A stretch of DNA of 64,000 bases from CADEEN01 sp963706685 (GCA_963706685.1 CAVPMY010000005.1:806001-870000); one strand, 5' to 3'. Positions 19,316-29,070 are shown, counted from the stretch's first letter. Notes: generated from the sequence alone by a model not told the origin. Made by a program: numbers and translations.

Positions 19316-20050
19316 TCAGGACTTGGGCTTCTTCGCATCGTCCAGGCGCTTGGCCAACTCGGCAGCGGGAATGGCGCCGGGCACACGCTCGCCGTTCTCG
19401 AAAACCAGCGCCGGCGTGCCGTTGATGCGGTACTTCTTGCCGTAGTCGACGTTGCGCTGGATCGCCGCGTCGTTGCATTGGCCCATGGCGCGCGGTGGCG
19501 TCACGCCGTTGAGCATCCAGTCGCGCCAGGTCTTCATGGCATCCTTCGAGCACCAGATGGCGTGCGACTTCTCGATCGAATCGGGGCCCAGCACCGGATA
19601 GACGAAGGTGTAGATCGTCACATCCTTCAAGGCCACCAGGTCACGCTCGAGGCGTTTGCAATAGCCGCAGTTCGGGTCCCCGAAGACGGCCAGCCTGCGC
19701 GCACCGTTGCCCTGCTTGACGACCATCGCATCCTTGAGCGGCAACTCGTCGAACTTGATGGCCGTCAGCTTGGCAATGCGCTCGCGAGTCAGGTTCACCT
19801 TGCTCTTGGTGTCGATCAGTTCGCCCTCGAAGATGTGACTGCCGTCGGCATCGGAGTAGAGCACCTCGCTGCCGATACGCACTTCCCAGAGTCCCGGCAC
19901 CGCGGTCTTGGTGACCTCGTCGATCTTGGGAAACTGGGGCAGGCGTTGCGCCAGGTTCTGGCGAATCTCCGCTTCATCGGCCGCAGCGGGCAGCGCCAAG
20001 GCCAGCAGCAGCGGCAGCAGCAGGATCGATCGCAAAGTCATCAGCAGCAT
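19316..20050 (-). CDS. dsbC: Periplasmic thiol:disulfide interchange protein DsbC
   Basis: 244 residues. A signal peptide (LRSILLLPLLLALALPAAA) is followed by a dimerisation domain and a thioredoxin fold with active site CGYC near residues 129-132 in FGDPNCGYCKRLE. The cis-proline loop is in INGTPALVFENG. It isomerises wrong disulfides in the periplasm and is normally reduced by DsbD. It lies downstream of the ubiH-like gene on the same strand. The ATG at 20050 gives the signal peptide directly. Confidence 0.92.
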   Translation of the reverse strand: MLLMTLRSILLLPLLLALALPAAADEAEIRQNLAQRLPQFPKIDEVTKTAVPGLWEVRIGSEVLYSDADGSHIFEGELIDTKSKVNLTRERIAKLTAIKFDELPLKDAMVVKQGNGARRLAVFGDPNCGYCKRLERDLVALKDVTIYTFVYPVLGPDSIEKSHAIWCSKDAMKTWRDWMLNGVTPPRAMGQCNDAAIQRNVDYGKKYRINGTPALVFENGERVPGAIPAAELAKRLDDAKKPKS

Positions 20051-20091
20051 GGTGTGTCCTTCAGGGCGCCGGCCTGGCGTGGGCACGGCTT

Positions 20092-21214
20092 CTATCGGCC
20101 CAGGGCGCGTGACGCGAGCCAACGCTTGAGCGGTGCGGCAGTGTCTACCAGACCCAGGCCGCGGTTTCGAAGTTCCCGCACCCAGGGTGCAGGGTGTGCA
20201 AAAAGTCGCAGCAATCCGTCGGTCAGCGCCGCCATCGCCTGCACCGGCAGCGCGCGCGCGCGCGCATAGCGCTCGAGCAGCCTGGGGTCTGCCAGGTCGC
20301 GCCAGGGCTCGCATTCGGCCAGCACGCGCGACAGGGCAGCCACGTCGCCCAGCCCCAGGTTCAAACCCTGTCCGGCCAGCGGATGCACCACATGCGCCGC
20401 ATCGCCGACGAGCACCCAGCCGGGACCCTGCACGCGTTCGGCGCGTGCCAGCGCCAGCGGCCAGGACGCGCGCGTGCTGGATAAGCGCAGCGTGCCGGCC
20501 GCGCCTGCCGTGGACTGCATCAGCGCCGCTTCGAACTCTGCCTCGGGCAGCGCCAGCAACGCCTGCGCACGCTCGGTCGGCAGCGACCACACGCAGCGCC
20601 AGGCCATGGCCGGCTTGTGGCCGATCGGTCGGCAGCAGCGCCAGTACGTCGGGGGCGTGGAACCACTGCCGCGCCAGGCCGTCGTGGGGTGCGTCGGTCA
20701 GCAGCCGTGCCGCGATCGCGGTCTGCGCGTAGTCATGCGTTTGGAAGGCCACGCCGAGTTGCTCACGCGTGGCCGAGGCGCGACCTTCGGCCAGTACCAG
20801 CAATCGCGCCGCTACGGGCTCATTTGTTGCCGTCACATGTGGCGCGTAGCGCAGCGCTGCGGCCAGTTCGGCTTCGAGCGCCGCCGCATCGACAATCCAG
20901 GCCAACTCGCGCACATGCTGCTGCCACGCCGAAAAGTGCAGCACGGAGGACGCCGCATCGCCCTCGACACGCATGTCGAACACGGCGGTGCGCGCATCGG
21001 CCGGCAACTCGTTCCAGACTTTGAGCGAATCGAGCAACGCCACCGAGGCGGCATTGAGCGCATAGGCCCTCACATCGTCGCCGGCATGCTTTCGCGCGGC
21101 AGGCGCCTGCAGTGCCACCTTCAGACCCTGACGCGACAGGGCCAGCGCCAGCGCGCGGCCCACGATGCCCGCGCCGCGCACACAAACGTCAAAATAGAGG
21201 CCCTTGGTTTGCAT
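20092..21214 (-). pseudogene. UbiH/UbiF/COQ6-family FAD monooxygenase, one frameshift
   Basis: About 373 residues after repair. The N-terminal FAD motif is VCVRGAGIVGRALALALSR, followed by VRAYALNAASVALLDSL. The second half holds the family signature GDAAHVVHPLAGQGLNLGLGDV. The frame breaks near 20625 between LALLPTD and HKPAMAWRCVWSLPTERA. One extra base in GATCGGC explains it, or a tandem CCGA duplication. These enzymes hydroxylate the ubiquinone ring; the family also contains VisC-like members, so the exact ring position is not assigned. The sequence error versus true break question is open, since this is an isolated shift. Confidence 0.82.
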
Positions 21215-21277
21215 AGATTTGCATTTTAGGTGGACCGTTGTTGCAACCTGTACGACCTTTCACGCTCCAATGCACAC

Positions 21278-23680
21278 ATGAATCTCTGGATCAAGCGGGC
21301 GTTGCTCGGGCTGGGTGCGCTCTTTTTGTTGCTGGCCATGGCTGCGGTGTACTTCGTGGCCACCTTCGACGCCACACAGTACAAGTCGATCGCCATCGAC
21401 TGGATGAAGACCGAGCGCCAGCGCACGCTGGCCATTGACGGCCCGGTGGACCTGACGCTGGTGCCGCGTCTGGCGATCAAGGTCTCCAAGCTGCACCTGT
21501 CCGAGCGTGGCCGCGCCGACGAATTCGCGTCAATCGACGAGGCGGCGCTGTCACTGCAATGGTTGCCGCTGTTGCGCAAGCAACTCGTGGTCAACAGCGT
21601 CAGCGCGCGCGGCGTGCGCGCCCAGTTGACGCGTGACGCCAAGGGCGCTCGCAACATCGACGACCTGCTCGGCGCCGATACCGGTGCAACGTCCGCCGAC
21701 AAGGGGCCGCCGATGCGCTTCGAGGTGGGCGCGGTGCATCTGGACGACGCGCGGCTGGCACTGCGCGACGAGCAGGCGCAGATCACCGGGACAGTGACGA
21801 TGGACACCTTCAACAGCGGCCGTCTGGCCAGTGGCCAGGAAACGCCAGTGCAGTTCCGGACCACGGTGACGCTGGAACGCCCGCAGGTGTTGCGGCTGAC
21901 GTTTGACGGCAAGACAGCCTTGACCTTCGATGCGGCCACCGGCAGCGCCGCTCTGCGTGGCACCACGGTCAAGATCGGCGGCGACACCGAGGCCTGGAAG
22001 GCGCTCGACGCCACGCTCGCCGGCACGCTGTCCTGGGATGGCAGCACGCTCACCGCCGGCCCGATCGACGCCACCCTGGCCGCTGCCAAAGGCAGCGGCG
22101 TGGAGCTGGGCCCGACCTCGCTGGCCGCGCGGCGGCTGATCTTCAGCCCAAGCACGCAGAAGCTCGAACTCGACACCGTCAAGCTCGTGCTGTCCGGCAA
22201 GCAGGACACGAATGCGTTCGGGGCCTTGCTCGAATGGCCGCAATTGGCGATCACCGGTGAGCAGCTCAAGGGCAGCGGCTTCAGCGGCCGCTTCAATCTC
22301 GACGGCAAGACCGACCTTGCCGGCCGCTTCGAATCGGGTCCGCCCAGCGGCAACTTCGAAGCACTGCGCCTGCCGGCGTTTGCGATCAAGCTCGATGGCA
22401 GCAGCGGCCCGCGCAAGATCGACGGGCAACTCAAGTCCAACCTGCTGCTGCGCCCCGGCAGTGGCGCAGCCACATTCGAACGCGTCGAGCTGCGCGCCAA
22501 CATCACCGAACCGGGCTTGCAGCCGCTGGCACTCACGGTCGGCGGCAATGCCGGGGTCGATGCGCGCGGCGCGCAGTGGGCGCTTCAAGGCGCCCTCAAC
22601 ACCAACAAGTTCGAGTCCAAGGGCAGTGCTGTGTTGAGCGCTGCCGTGCCCAACGTGCAGGCCACAGCGCGTTTCGACCGGCTCGACCTGAACCAGGTGC
22701 TGGCTCCGAGTGCCGGCGCGGCGACGCCTGCCGCCACGCCAGGCGCGCCCGCCGATACACCGGTGTCGATGGACGGTTTGACGGCGCTCAATGGTCGCTT
22801 CAACGTCAGCGCCGGCCGGCTCTTGTTTCGCCAATACGACGTGGCCGACGCCAAGCTCGATGCCGCGCTCGACGGTGGCACGCTGCGCATCACGCGCTTG
22901 TCCGGCAACGCCTGGGGCGGCAGCATCGATGCCAGCGGCACGGCCGAGGCCAAGACCAAACGCATCGGCGTCAAGCTCGTGGCCAACGGCGTCAATGCCA
23001 ACGCGCTGCTCAAGGACGTGGCCGGCAAGGACCTGCTCGAAGGCACGGGCCGTGTCAGCGCCGATGTCACGACCAGCGGCGCCACCCTCGGCGCCCTGCG
23101 CGCCAATCTGGCCGGTGGTGCGGCGCTGCAACTGCGCGATGGCGCGATCAAGGGCATCAACCTGGCGCGCACGCTGCGCCAGGCCAAGGCCGCACTGTCG
23201 ATGAAACAGGACGCGATCACCAAAGCCAGCGCGGCAGAGAAGACTGACTTTTCCGAACTCACCGCCAGCGCGCGCATCGAGGACGGCGTCGCACGCAGCG
23301 ATGACCTCGACGTCAAGAGCCCCTTCCTGCGCATCGGCGGCAGTGGTCGCTTCGACATCGGCCAGGGCCGCATCGACTACACCGCACGCGCCACGGTCGC
23401 GCCCACGGCCACCGGCCAGGACGGCGCCGAGCTGGCCGCATTGCGCGGCGTGACGGTACCGGTCCAGCTGTCTGGCCCGTTCGATGCGATCGACTGGAAG
23501 ATTCAATGGTCGGGCGTGGCGGCTGCCGCCGTGGAGAACAAGCTCAAGGAAAAGCTGGCCGAGAAGCTGGGGCTGTTCGGCAAGCCCGCAGAGCCCGCGG
23601 CCTCGGGTGCCGAGCCCACGCCGGCGGACAAGCCCAAGGACAAGTTGAAGGAGACTTTGCGCGGGTTGTTTGGCAAATAA
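21278..23680 (+). CDS. AsmA family protein
   Basis: 800 residues. One N-terminal membrane anchor (LLGLGALFLLLAMAAVYFVA) is followed by a long periplasmic region rich in beta strands with AsmA N- and C-terminal domain patterns. Examples are KVSKLHLSERG, ARNIDDLLG near 130, and the C-terminal LRDGAIKGINLARTLRQAK, close to the AsmA_2 consensus. AsmA-like proteins are now seen as bridge-like lipid transporters between inner and outer membranes. Start: the ATG at 21278 puts the anchor at the N-terminus. An in-frame ATG at 21230 lies in a less conserved stretch. The last 50 residues are Lys/Glu/Pro-rich. Confidence 0.88.
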   Translation: MNLWIKRALLGLGALFLLLAMAAVYFVATFDATQYKSIAIDWMKTERQRTLAIDGPVDLTLVPRLAIKVSKLHLSERGRADEFASIDEAALSLQWLPLLRKQLVVNSVSARGVRAQLTRDAKGARNIDDLLGADTGATSADKGPPMRFEVGAVHLDDARLALRDEQAQITGTVTMDTFNSGRLASGQETPVQFRTTVTLERPQVLRLTFDGKTALTFDAATGSAALRGTTVKIGGDTEAWKALDATLAGTLSWDGSTLTAGPIDATLAAAKGSGVELGPTSLAARRLIFSPSTQKLELDTVKLVLSGKQDTNAFGALLEWPQLAITGEQLKGSGFSGRFNLDGKTDLAGRFESGPPSGNFEALRLPAFAIKLDGSSGPRKIDGQLKSNLLLRPGSGAATFERVELRANITEPGLQPLALTVGGNAGVDARGAQWALQGALNTNKFESKGSAVLSAAVPNVQATARFDRLDLNQVLAPSAGAATPAATPGAPADTPVSMDGLTALNGRFNVSAGRLLFRQYDVADAKLDAALDGGTLRITRLSGNAWGGSIDASGTAEAKTKRIGVKLVANGVNANALLKDVAGKDLLEGTGRVSADVTTSGATLGALRANLAGGAALQLRDGAIKGINLARTLRQAKAALSMKQDAITKASAAEKTDFSELTASARIEDGVARSDDLDVKSPFLRIGGSGRFDIGQGRIDYTARATVAPTATGQDGAELAALRGVTVPVQLSGPFDAIDWKIQWSGVAAAAVENKLKEKLAEKLGLFGKPAEPAASGAEPTPADKPKDKLKETLRGLFGK

Positions 23681-23687
23681 TGGGCGC

Positions 23688-24542
23688 ATGAATCAAGCGG
23701 CCCTGCGCATTGCCCAGCTGTTCATCCACCCGATCAAGTCATGCGCCGCCATTGCCGTCGATGACGCGCCGCTGATCGACACCGGCTTCGAGTACGACCG
23801 CGAGTGGATGGTCGTCGATAGCGACGGCGCTTTCGTCTCGCAGCGCGAGCTGCCGCGCATGGCTCTGATCCGGCCCACGCTGCGCAGCAACGACCTGGTC
23901 TTGCGCGCACCCGGCATGTTGGCCCTGCACCTGCAACTCGGTGCCGTGGAGGGCCCGAGCCGGGTGCGCGTGTGGGACGACGTGGTCGATGCCTTCGACA
24001 TGGGCGATCTGGCCGCGCAATGGTTCAGCGACTTCCTCGGCCAGCCATTGCGGCTGGCACGTTTCGATCCCGATGCGCTGCGCCTGGCCAGCGCACAATG
24101 GACCGGCGAGATCGAATCGCGCACCGCGTTCGCCGACGGCTTCCCATTGCTGGTGACGTCGACGGCGTCGCTCGCCGAGCTCAACCGCCGCCTTGCCAGC
24201 GCGGGCCACGCCGCGGTGCCGATGCAGCGCTTTCGGCCCAACATCGTCATCGACGGTGTCGACGATGCCCACGGCGAAGACTTCATCGACACGCTCACGA
24301 TCGCTTCTGCCGACGGCGCGGTGGTCGTCAAGCTCGTCAAGCCGTGTGGCCGCTGCACGATTCCCGATGTCGATCCAGCCACCGCGGTGCAAGGCCACGC
24401 CGTGGCCGATACCCTGCGCGCCTACCGCGCCGAGCCTCGCATCGGCGGCCGGCTGGCATTCGGGCAGAACGCAGTGATCGTCTCCGGGGTCGGTCACCGC
24501 TTGAGCCTCGGCGCTGGCGTGCAGGCCCAGATAGCGTTCTGA
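23688..24542 (+). CDS. MOSC domain protein with MOSC N-terminal beta-barrel (YcbX-like)
   Basis: 284 residues. The N-terminal beta-barrel (FIHPIKSCAAIAVDDAPL, YDREWMVVD) is followed by the MOSC domain with RFRPNIVIDG and the conserved cysteine in VKPCGRCTIPDVD. MOSC proteins transfer sulfur or use the molybdenum cofactor; YcbX detoxifies N-hydroxylated base analogues in E. coli. Unlike E. coli YcbX, no C-terminal ferredoxin domain is present. The start ATG is seven bases after the asmA stop, so co-transcription is likely. Confidence 0.88.
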   Translation: MNQAALRIAQLFIHPIKSCAAIAVDDAPLIDTGFEYDREWMVVDSDGAFVSQRELPRMALIRPTLRSNDLVLRAPGMLALHLQLGAVEGPSRVRVWDDVVDAFDMGDLAAQWFSDFLGQPLRLARFDPDALRLASAQWTGEIESRTAFADGFPLLVTSTASLAELNRRLASAGHAAVPMQRFRPNIVIDGVDDAHGEDFIDTLTIASADGAVVVKLVKPCGRCTIPDVDPATAVQGHAVADTLRAYRAEPRIGGRLAFGQNAVIVSGVGHRLSLGAGVQAQIAF

Positions 24543-24543
24543 C

Positions 24544-25461
24544 GTGTGGGCCTCTCGTACTTGGCCGACCTGGCAGCTGTTCATCGTCGCCGTCGCCATC
24601 TGGAGCACGACATGGCATGCCATCCTCTACCAGGTCGCGCGGACCACGCCCGAACTCAGTGTGGCGCTGCGCTTCGGTTTGGCCGGCGCACTGGTGCTGG
24701 CCTTTGCCGCGCTGCGTGGCGACCAGCTGCGCTTCGCACCACGACAGCACGCGCTGCTGGCGCTGCAGGGCGTGTTCCTGTACTCGGTGTCGTATCTGTG
24801 CGTCTATCACGCCGAAATGCATGTGCCGTCGGGGCTGGTCGCCGTCGGCTATTCGGCCTCGCCGCTGGTCAACGGCATCGGTGCCTGGCTGTTGTGGCGC
24901 ACGCCGATCAATGCTCGCTTTCTCAGCGGCGGCGCGTTGTGCATCGCCGGTGTGACGCTGATCTTCTGGCCCGAGTTCGCGCACGTCACGCGCGACGACA
25001 GCACGGCGCTGGGCGCTGTGTTCACTGTCGGCGCAGTGCTTTTGTCGGGCGTCGGCAGCCTGGCCGCGTCCCGCAATGCAACGCACCAACTGCCGTTCTG
25101 GCCCGCGCTCGGCTGGGGCATGATTTATGGTGCGACGCTGTCGTTCATCGTCGTCGTGGCCAATGGCCAGCCCTGGGAACTGCCATCGGCGACCTCGTGG
25201 TGGCTGTCGCTGGCCTACCTCGCCATCGCCGGCTCGGTGATCGCATTCGCCTGCTTTCTCGCGCTGCAGCAACGCATCGGACCGGGGCCGGCCTCGACCC
25301 TCGGTGTGATGACGCCGGTGCTGGCGCTCGTGGTCTCGACGCTCTTTGAAGGCTTTCGCCCCGTGACGCTGACCTGGATGGGTGTGCTGCTCGCGGTGAT
25401 GGGCAACGTGCTGATCCTGGCACCGAAGTTCAAGTCGGCCGCCGCTCGGGCAGCGCAATGA
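24544..25461 (+). CDS. EamA/DMT family transporter (RhaT/RarD-like)
   Basis: 305 residues, ten predicted membrane helices in two EamA repeats. Helix 1 is in WQLFIVAVAIWSTTWHAILY and the second repeat starts near SGVGSLAASRNATH. The family includes exporters of amino acids and other metabolites; the substrate cannot be told. It starts with GTG one base after the MOSC stop. The 3' end overlaps the convergent pirin gene by 32 bases. Confidence 0.85.
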   Translation: MWASRTWPTWQLFIVAVAIWSTTWHAILYQVARTTPELSVALRFGLAGALVLAFAALRGDQLRFAPRQHALLALQGVFLYSVSYLCVYHAEMHVPSGLVAVGYSASPLVNGIGAWLLWRTPINARFLSGGALCIAGVTLIFWPEFAHVTRDDSTALGAVFTVGAVLLSGVGSLAASRNATHQLPFWPALGWGMIYGATLSFIVVVANGQPWELPSATSWWLSLAYLAIAGSVIAFACFLALQQRIGPGPASTLGVMTPVLALVVSTLFEGFRPVTLTWMGVLLAVMGNVLILAPKFKSAAARAAQ

Positions 25462-26320
25462 ACTCGCTCTCGCCATCGACCTGAGGAAAGGCCTCGTTCG
25501 GTTGGCCGGCCCACGCATCGGCGGCTTGCACGATGCGCTGCTTGCGCGACGAGACGAAGTTCCACCAGATGAAGCGATGGCCGAGCGATGTACCGCCGAT
25601 CAGCACGCAATGTGCATCCTCATCGGCCGACAGCGTGACCTCCTGCCCGGCCGGCAACACCGCCATCGATTGCGCAGGGATCGGCTTGCGGTCCAGCGCG
25701 CACGCACCGTCGATCGCATAGAGCGCACGTTCCTCGGCCCATTGAGGCGGCAGCGACACGTTGGCGCCTCGGGTCAACCGAAGGTCGACGAGCAGCGTCG
25801 GCGAGAGCGTGGGCACCGGCGACGTCGCGCCCCACGCACTGCCGACCAGCACGCGAGCCGAGACACCTCCCTGCGCCCAGTGGGGGATCGCGCGCGCGGG
25901 CGTGTGGCTGAATCCCGGCGCGACTTCTTCGTCGGCCTCAGGCAGCGCGACCCACAACTGCAAGCCGTGACTGCGCCGCGGCAGGCCACGCTGATCGTCC
26001 GGCGTGCGCTCCGAATGCACGACGCCGCGGCCGGCCGTCATCCAATTGACGGCGCCGGGCTCGATGCGCTGCACCACGCCGGTGGAGTCGCGGTGCTGCA
26101 TCGCACCTTCGAACAGGTAGGTCACGGTGGCCAGCCCGATGTGCGGATGCGGCCGCACGTCGTGGTTGTCATGCGGCTGCGCATCGATCGGCCCGAAATG
26201 GTCGAAGAAGACGAACGGGCCGACGGCCTGACGTTGCATCGAGGGCAACAGACGGCGCACCATGAAGCCGCCACCGAGGTCCTTGGTCTGGGCTGTCAGC
26301 AGTTGCATGCCAGTGTTCAT
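25430..26320 (-). CDS. Pirin family protein
   Basis: 296 residues, bicupin. The N-terminal cupin carries the pirin metal ligands in RPHPHIGLATVTYLFEG and MQHRDSTG, then MTAGRGVVHSE. The C-terminal cupin is less conserved but contains FIWWNFVSSR, typical of pirins. Bacterial pirins bind iron and some act as quercetinases or as metabolic switches. Role here is unknown. It is divergent from the C13 peptidase gene. Confidence 0.92.
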   Translation of the reverse strand: MNTGMQLLTAQTKDLGGGFMVRRLLPSMQRQAVGPFVFFDHFGPIDAQPHDNHDVRPHPHIGLATVTYLFEGAMQHRDSTGVVQRIEPGAVNWMTAGRGVVHSERTPDDQRGLPRRSHGLQLWVALPEADEEVAPGFSHTPARAIPHWAQGGVSARVLVGSAWGATSPVPTLSPTLLVDLRLTRGANVSLPPQWAEERALYAIDGACALDRKPIPAQSMAVLPAGQEVTLSADEDAHCVLIGGTSLGHRFIWWNFVSSRKQRIVQAADAWAGQPNEAFPQVDGESEFIALPERRPT

Positions 26321-26386
26321 GACAGAGTCCTCACGAAGTCATGCGCAGTGTAGGAACCGGCATCAACCCACGGGGACAATCGGGTC

Positions 26387-27823
26387 ATGTCCGAGTTCGA
26401 ATCCGCAGCGCACGCCGCGCCGCCACAGCCTGTGCCACCCGCTGCAATTTGGTGGCAACAAGGCCTGCGCAGTGCCTGGCTGCTGCGGCCGCGCTGGCCC
26501 GCCAACGTGGCATCGCCAGCCCTGGTGTTTTGGCTGGTGCTCGCCGGCACGCTGTGGCAGGTGCTGGTGCACCGCCTTTACATCGAAGGGCCGGCCCGGT
26601 TCTACTGGCCGGCGCTGCTGTCGGGCTGGTTGCCGACGGCGGTCGGCGCGTGGGTGTGCTGGGTGCTCGCACCGGGGCATGCAGACGCGTCGCACGATCG
26701 CGCGCCGAGCACGTCGGCGCTGTTCGCTGTATACGCCGCGCAGACGCTGGTGCTGAGTGTGATCGTCGGCTTGGCCTATGTGCTGATGATGCGCCTGGGC
26801 GTGCTGCGCGGCGCCGACATGGTGGGCTGGACGCCGTGGCTCGTGTGGTGGTTCGCCATGCTGTGGTTCATCGCGGCGCAGGGGCTGTTGTTCTGGCGCG
26901 CGGGTCACGGCACGGCGCGGCTGCGCGGTGCCTGTGTGGCGGTGTTGACGGCCGTGGCGCTGGCCTCCGTCTGGGCGCAGCCGCTGCAGTTGTGGTACCC
27001 GACGCAAGGCGAAGACGCCGAGGCCGCCGCAGACAAACCGCTCGAGTTGACACCGGCGGCGCTCGAAGCGCAGATGGGCGTGTTGCCTAAGGCGCTGGCC
27101 GCCCTCGAAGCGCAGCGTCCCGGCATCATCGATGTCTATGCGCTGACATTTGCGCCGTTTGCGAGCGAAGACGTGTTCCTGCGCGAGAGCCGCATGGTCG
27201 CGGGCGTGATCGAAGAGCGCTTCGAGGCACGCGGCCGCTCGCTGCAACTGGTCAACCACAAAAGCACGGTCGAATCGCTGCCTTGGGCCACGCCGGCCAA
27301 TCTGGACCGCGCGCTGCAAGCCGTCGCCGCGCGCATGGATCGCGACGAAGACATCCTGTTCCTTCATCTGACCTCCCATGGCGCCCAGTCGGGCCGGCTG
27401 TCGGCCGATCTTTGGCCCTTGGAGGTCGACGCCTTGACGCCGGACGTGCTCAAAGCGTCGCTCGACAACGCCGGCATCCGCCACCGCGTGATTTCGGTGT
27501 CGGCCTGCTACTCCGGCTCCTGGTTGGCACCGCTGGCCGACGAACACACGCTGGTGATGACCGCCGCCGATGCCGATCACACCTCCTACGGTTGCGGACG
27601 CGGCTCGCCGCTGACCTACTTCGGCCGTGCGGTGTTCGACGAAGCGTTGCGCAGCACACACTCGTTCGAGTCGGCCCATGCCACGGCGCGCGGCGTGATC
27701 GACAAGCGCGAGCAGGACGCCGGCAAGACAGACGGTTTCTCCAACCCGCAGATCCTCGTTGGCGGCGCGATTCGCGAACGGCTGCACAGACTCGAACATC
27801 AGCTCGAAACCGGCAAGCGCTGA
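26387..27823 (+). CDS. Membrane-bound C13 (legumain-like) cysteine peptidase
   Basis: 478 residues. The N-terminal 210 hold about five membrane helices (for example PALVFWLVLAGTLWQVLVH and TLVLSVIVGLAYVLMMRLG). The C-terminal half is a caspase-fold peptidase of family C13: the His of FLHLTSHGA (H331) and the Cys of VSACYSG (C374) form the dyad. SFESAHATARGVI and SNPQILVG follow, as in other bacterial C13 proteins. The catalytic part probably faces the periplasm, but orientation is inferred. The substrate is unknown. Eukaryotic members include legumain and the GPI transamidase subunit. Confidence 0.83.
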   Translation: MSEFESAAHAAPPQPVPPAAIWWQQGLRSAWLLRPRWPANVASPALVFWLVLAGTLWQVLVHRLYIEGPARFYWPALLSGWLPTAVGAWVCWVLAPGHADASHDRAPSTSALFAVYAAQTLVLSVIVGLAYVLMMRLGVLRGADMVGWTPWLVWWFAMLWFIAAQGLLFWRAGHGTARLRGACVAVLTAVALASVWAQPLQLWYPTQGEDAEAAADKPLELTPAALEAQMGVLPKALAALEAQRPGIIDVYALTFAPFASEDVFLRESRMVAGVIEERFEARGRSLQLVNHKSTVESLPWATPANLDRALQAVAARMDRDEDILFLHLTSHGAQSGRLSADLWPLEVDALTPDVLKASLDNAGIRHRVISVSACYSGSWLAPLADEHTLVMTAADADHTSYGCGRGSPLTYFGRAVFDEALRSTHSFESAHATARGVIDKREQDAGKTDGFSNPQILVGGAIRERLHRLEHQLETGKR

Positions 27824-27868
27824 GGCCGCGCCTCCTACAATCGCCGGCTTCTTCTTCGAGATGAATCC

Positions 27869-28963
27869 ATGAGCCTGCAATGCGGCATCGTGGGCCTGCC
27901 CAATGTCGGCAAGTCCACCCTCTTCAACGCGCTGACCAAGGCCGGCATCGCGGCCGAGAACTATCCCTTCTGCACCATCGAGCCCAACGTCGGCGTGGTC
28001 GAGCTGCCCGACCCGCGCCTGGCGCAACTCGCCGCCATCGTCGAGCCGCAGCGTGTCGTGCCGGCGATCGTCGAGTTCGTCGATATCGCGGGCCTGGTGG
28101 CGGGAGCGAGCAAGGGCGAAGGCCTGGGCAATCAGTTCCTCTCCCATATCCGCGAAACCGACGCCATCGTCAACGTCGTGCGCTGCTTCGAAGATCCGAA
28201 TGTGATCCACGTGTCGGGCAGGATCGATCCGGTCGCCGACATCGAAGTCATCCAGACCGAGTTGTGCCTGGCCGACCTGGCCACCGTGGAGAAAAGCCTG
28301 GCGCGCTACACCAAGGTGGCCAAGGCCGGCGGCGACAAGGAAGCGCAGCGCCTGGTCGACGTATTGAGGAAGTGCGACACCGCTTTGAACCAGGGCTTGC
28401 CGGTACGCGGCATCGAGTTCAGCAAGGAAGAGCGCGTGGTGCTCAAGCCGTTGTGCCTGATCACCGCCAAGCCGGCGATGTTCGTCGGCAACGTCGCCGA
28501 GGACGGTTTCGAGGACAACCCCTTTCTCGACCGCTTGAACGAATACGCGGCGCGGCAGAACGCGCCTGTCGTGGCCATCTGCGCCAAGACCGAGGCCGAA
28601 CTGGCCGACATGAGCGACGACGACAAGTCGATGTTCCTGGCCGAGATGGGTCAGACCGAACCGGGCCTGGCCCGTTTGATCCGCGCTGCTTTCAAGCTGC
28701 TGGGCCTGCAGACCTATTTCACCGCCGGTGAAAAGGAAGTGCGCGCCTGGACGATTCACGTCGGCGACACGGCGCCGCAGGCCGCCGGCGTGATTCACAC
28801 CGACTTCGAACGCGGCTTCATTCGCGCACAGACGATCGCCTTTGCCGACTATGTCGCCTTCAAAGGCGAACAAGGCGCCAAGGACGCCGGCAAGATGCGC
28901 GCTGAAGGCAAGGACTACGTGGTGCACGACGGCGACGTGCTGAACTTCCTGTTCAACGTGTGA
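27869..28963 (+). CDS. ychF: Redox-regulated ATPase/GTPase YchF
   Basis: 364 residues, full length. The P-loop is GLPNVGKST at 9-17, followed by YPFCTIEPNVGVV, DIAGLVAGASKGEGLGNQFL and the altered NxxE specificity motif in AMFVGNVAEDG. A C-terminal TGS domain contains FTAGEKEVRAW and VHDGDVLNFLFNV. YchF/OLA1 binds ribosomes, prefers ATP and dampens the oxidative stress response. The gene stands alone, with a short repeat-like GC-rich stretch after it. Confidence 0.97.
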   Translation: MSLQCGIVGLPNVGKSTLFNALTKAGIAAENYPFCTIEPNVGVVELPDPRLAQLAAIVEPQRVVPAIVEFVDIAGLVAGASKGEGLGNQFLSHIRETDAIVNVVRCFEDPNVIHVSGRIDPVADIEVIQTELCLADLATVEKSLARYTKVAKAGGDKEAQRLVDVLRKCDTALNQGLPVRGIEFSKEERVVLKPLCLITAKPAMFVGNVAEDGFEDNPFLDRLNEYAARQNAPVVAICAKTEAELADMSDDDKSMFLAEMGQTEPGLARLIRAAFKLLGLQTYFTAGEKEVRAWTIHVGDTAPQAAGVIHTDFERGFIRAQTIAFADYVAFKGEQGAKDAGKMRAEGKDYVVHDGDVLNFLFNV

Positions 28964-28969
28964 CATGAA

Positions 28970-29040
28970 CCACCCCCGAAGCGGCTTGGCCGCTCCCCTC
29001 CAGGGGCCGAGGCCCGCAGTGCCGAGCTGCGCGGGGTTTG
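28970..29040. repeat. GC-rich intergenic repeat-like sequence
   Basis: The stretch contains CCCCCGAAGCGGC, TTG, GCCGCT and then CCCCTCCAGGGG. These form two short hairpins, AGCGGC/GCCGCT and CCCCT/AGGGG. This wording resembles a short extragenic repeat that I associate with Burkholderiales genomes. Only one copy is visible here, so calling it a repeat is inference. It lies between ychF and the hybrid kinase and could work as a weak ychF terminator. Confidence 0.4.
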
Positions 29041-29070
29041 CATAGTGCGGCGATTCACTGAGCGCTGACG

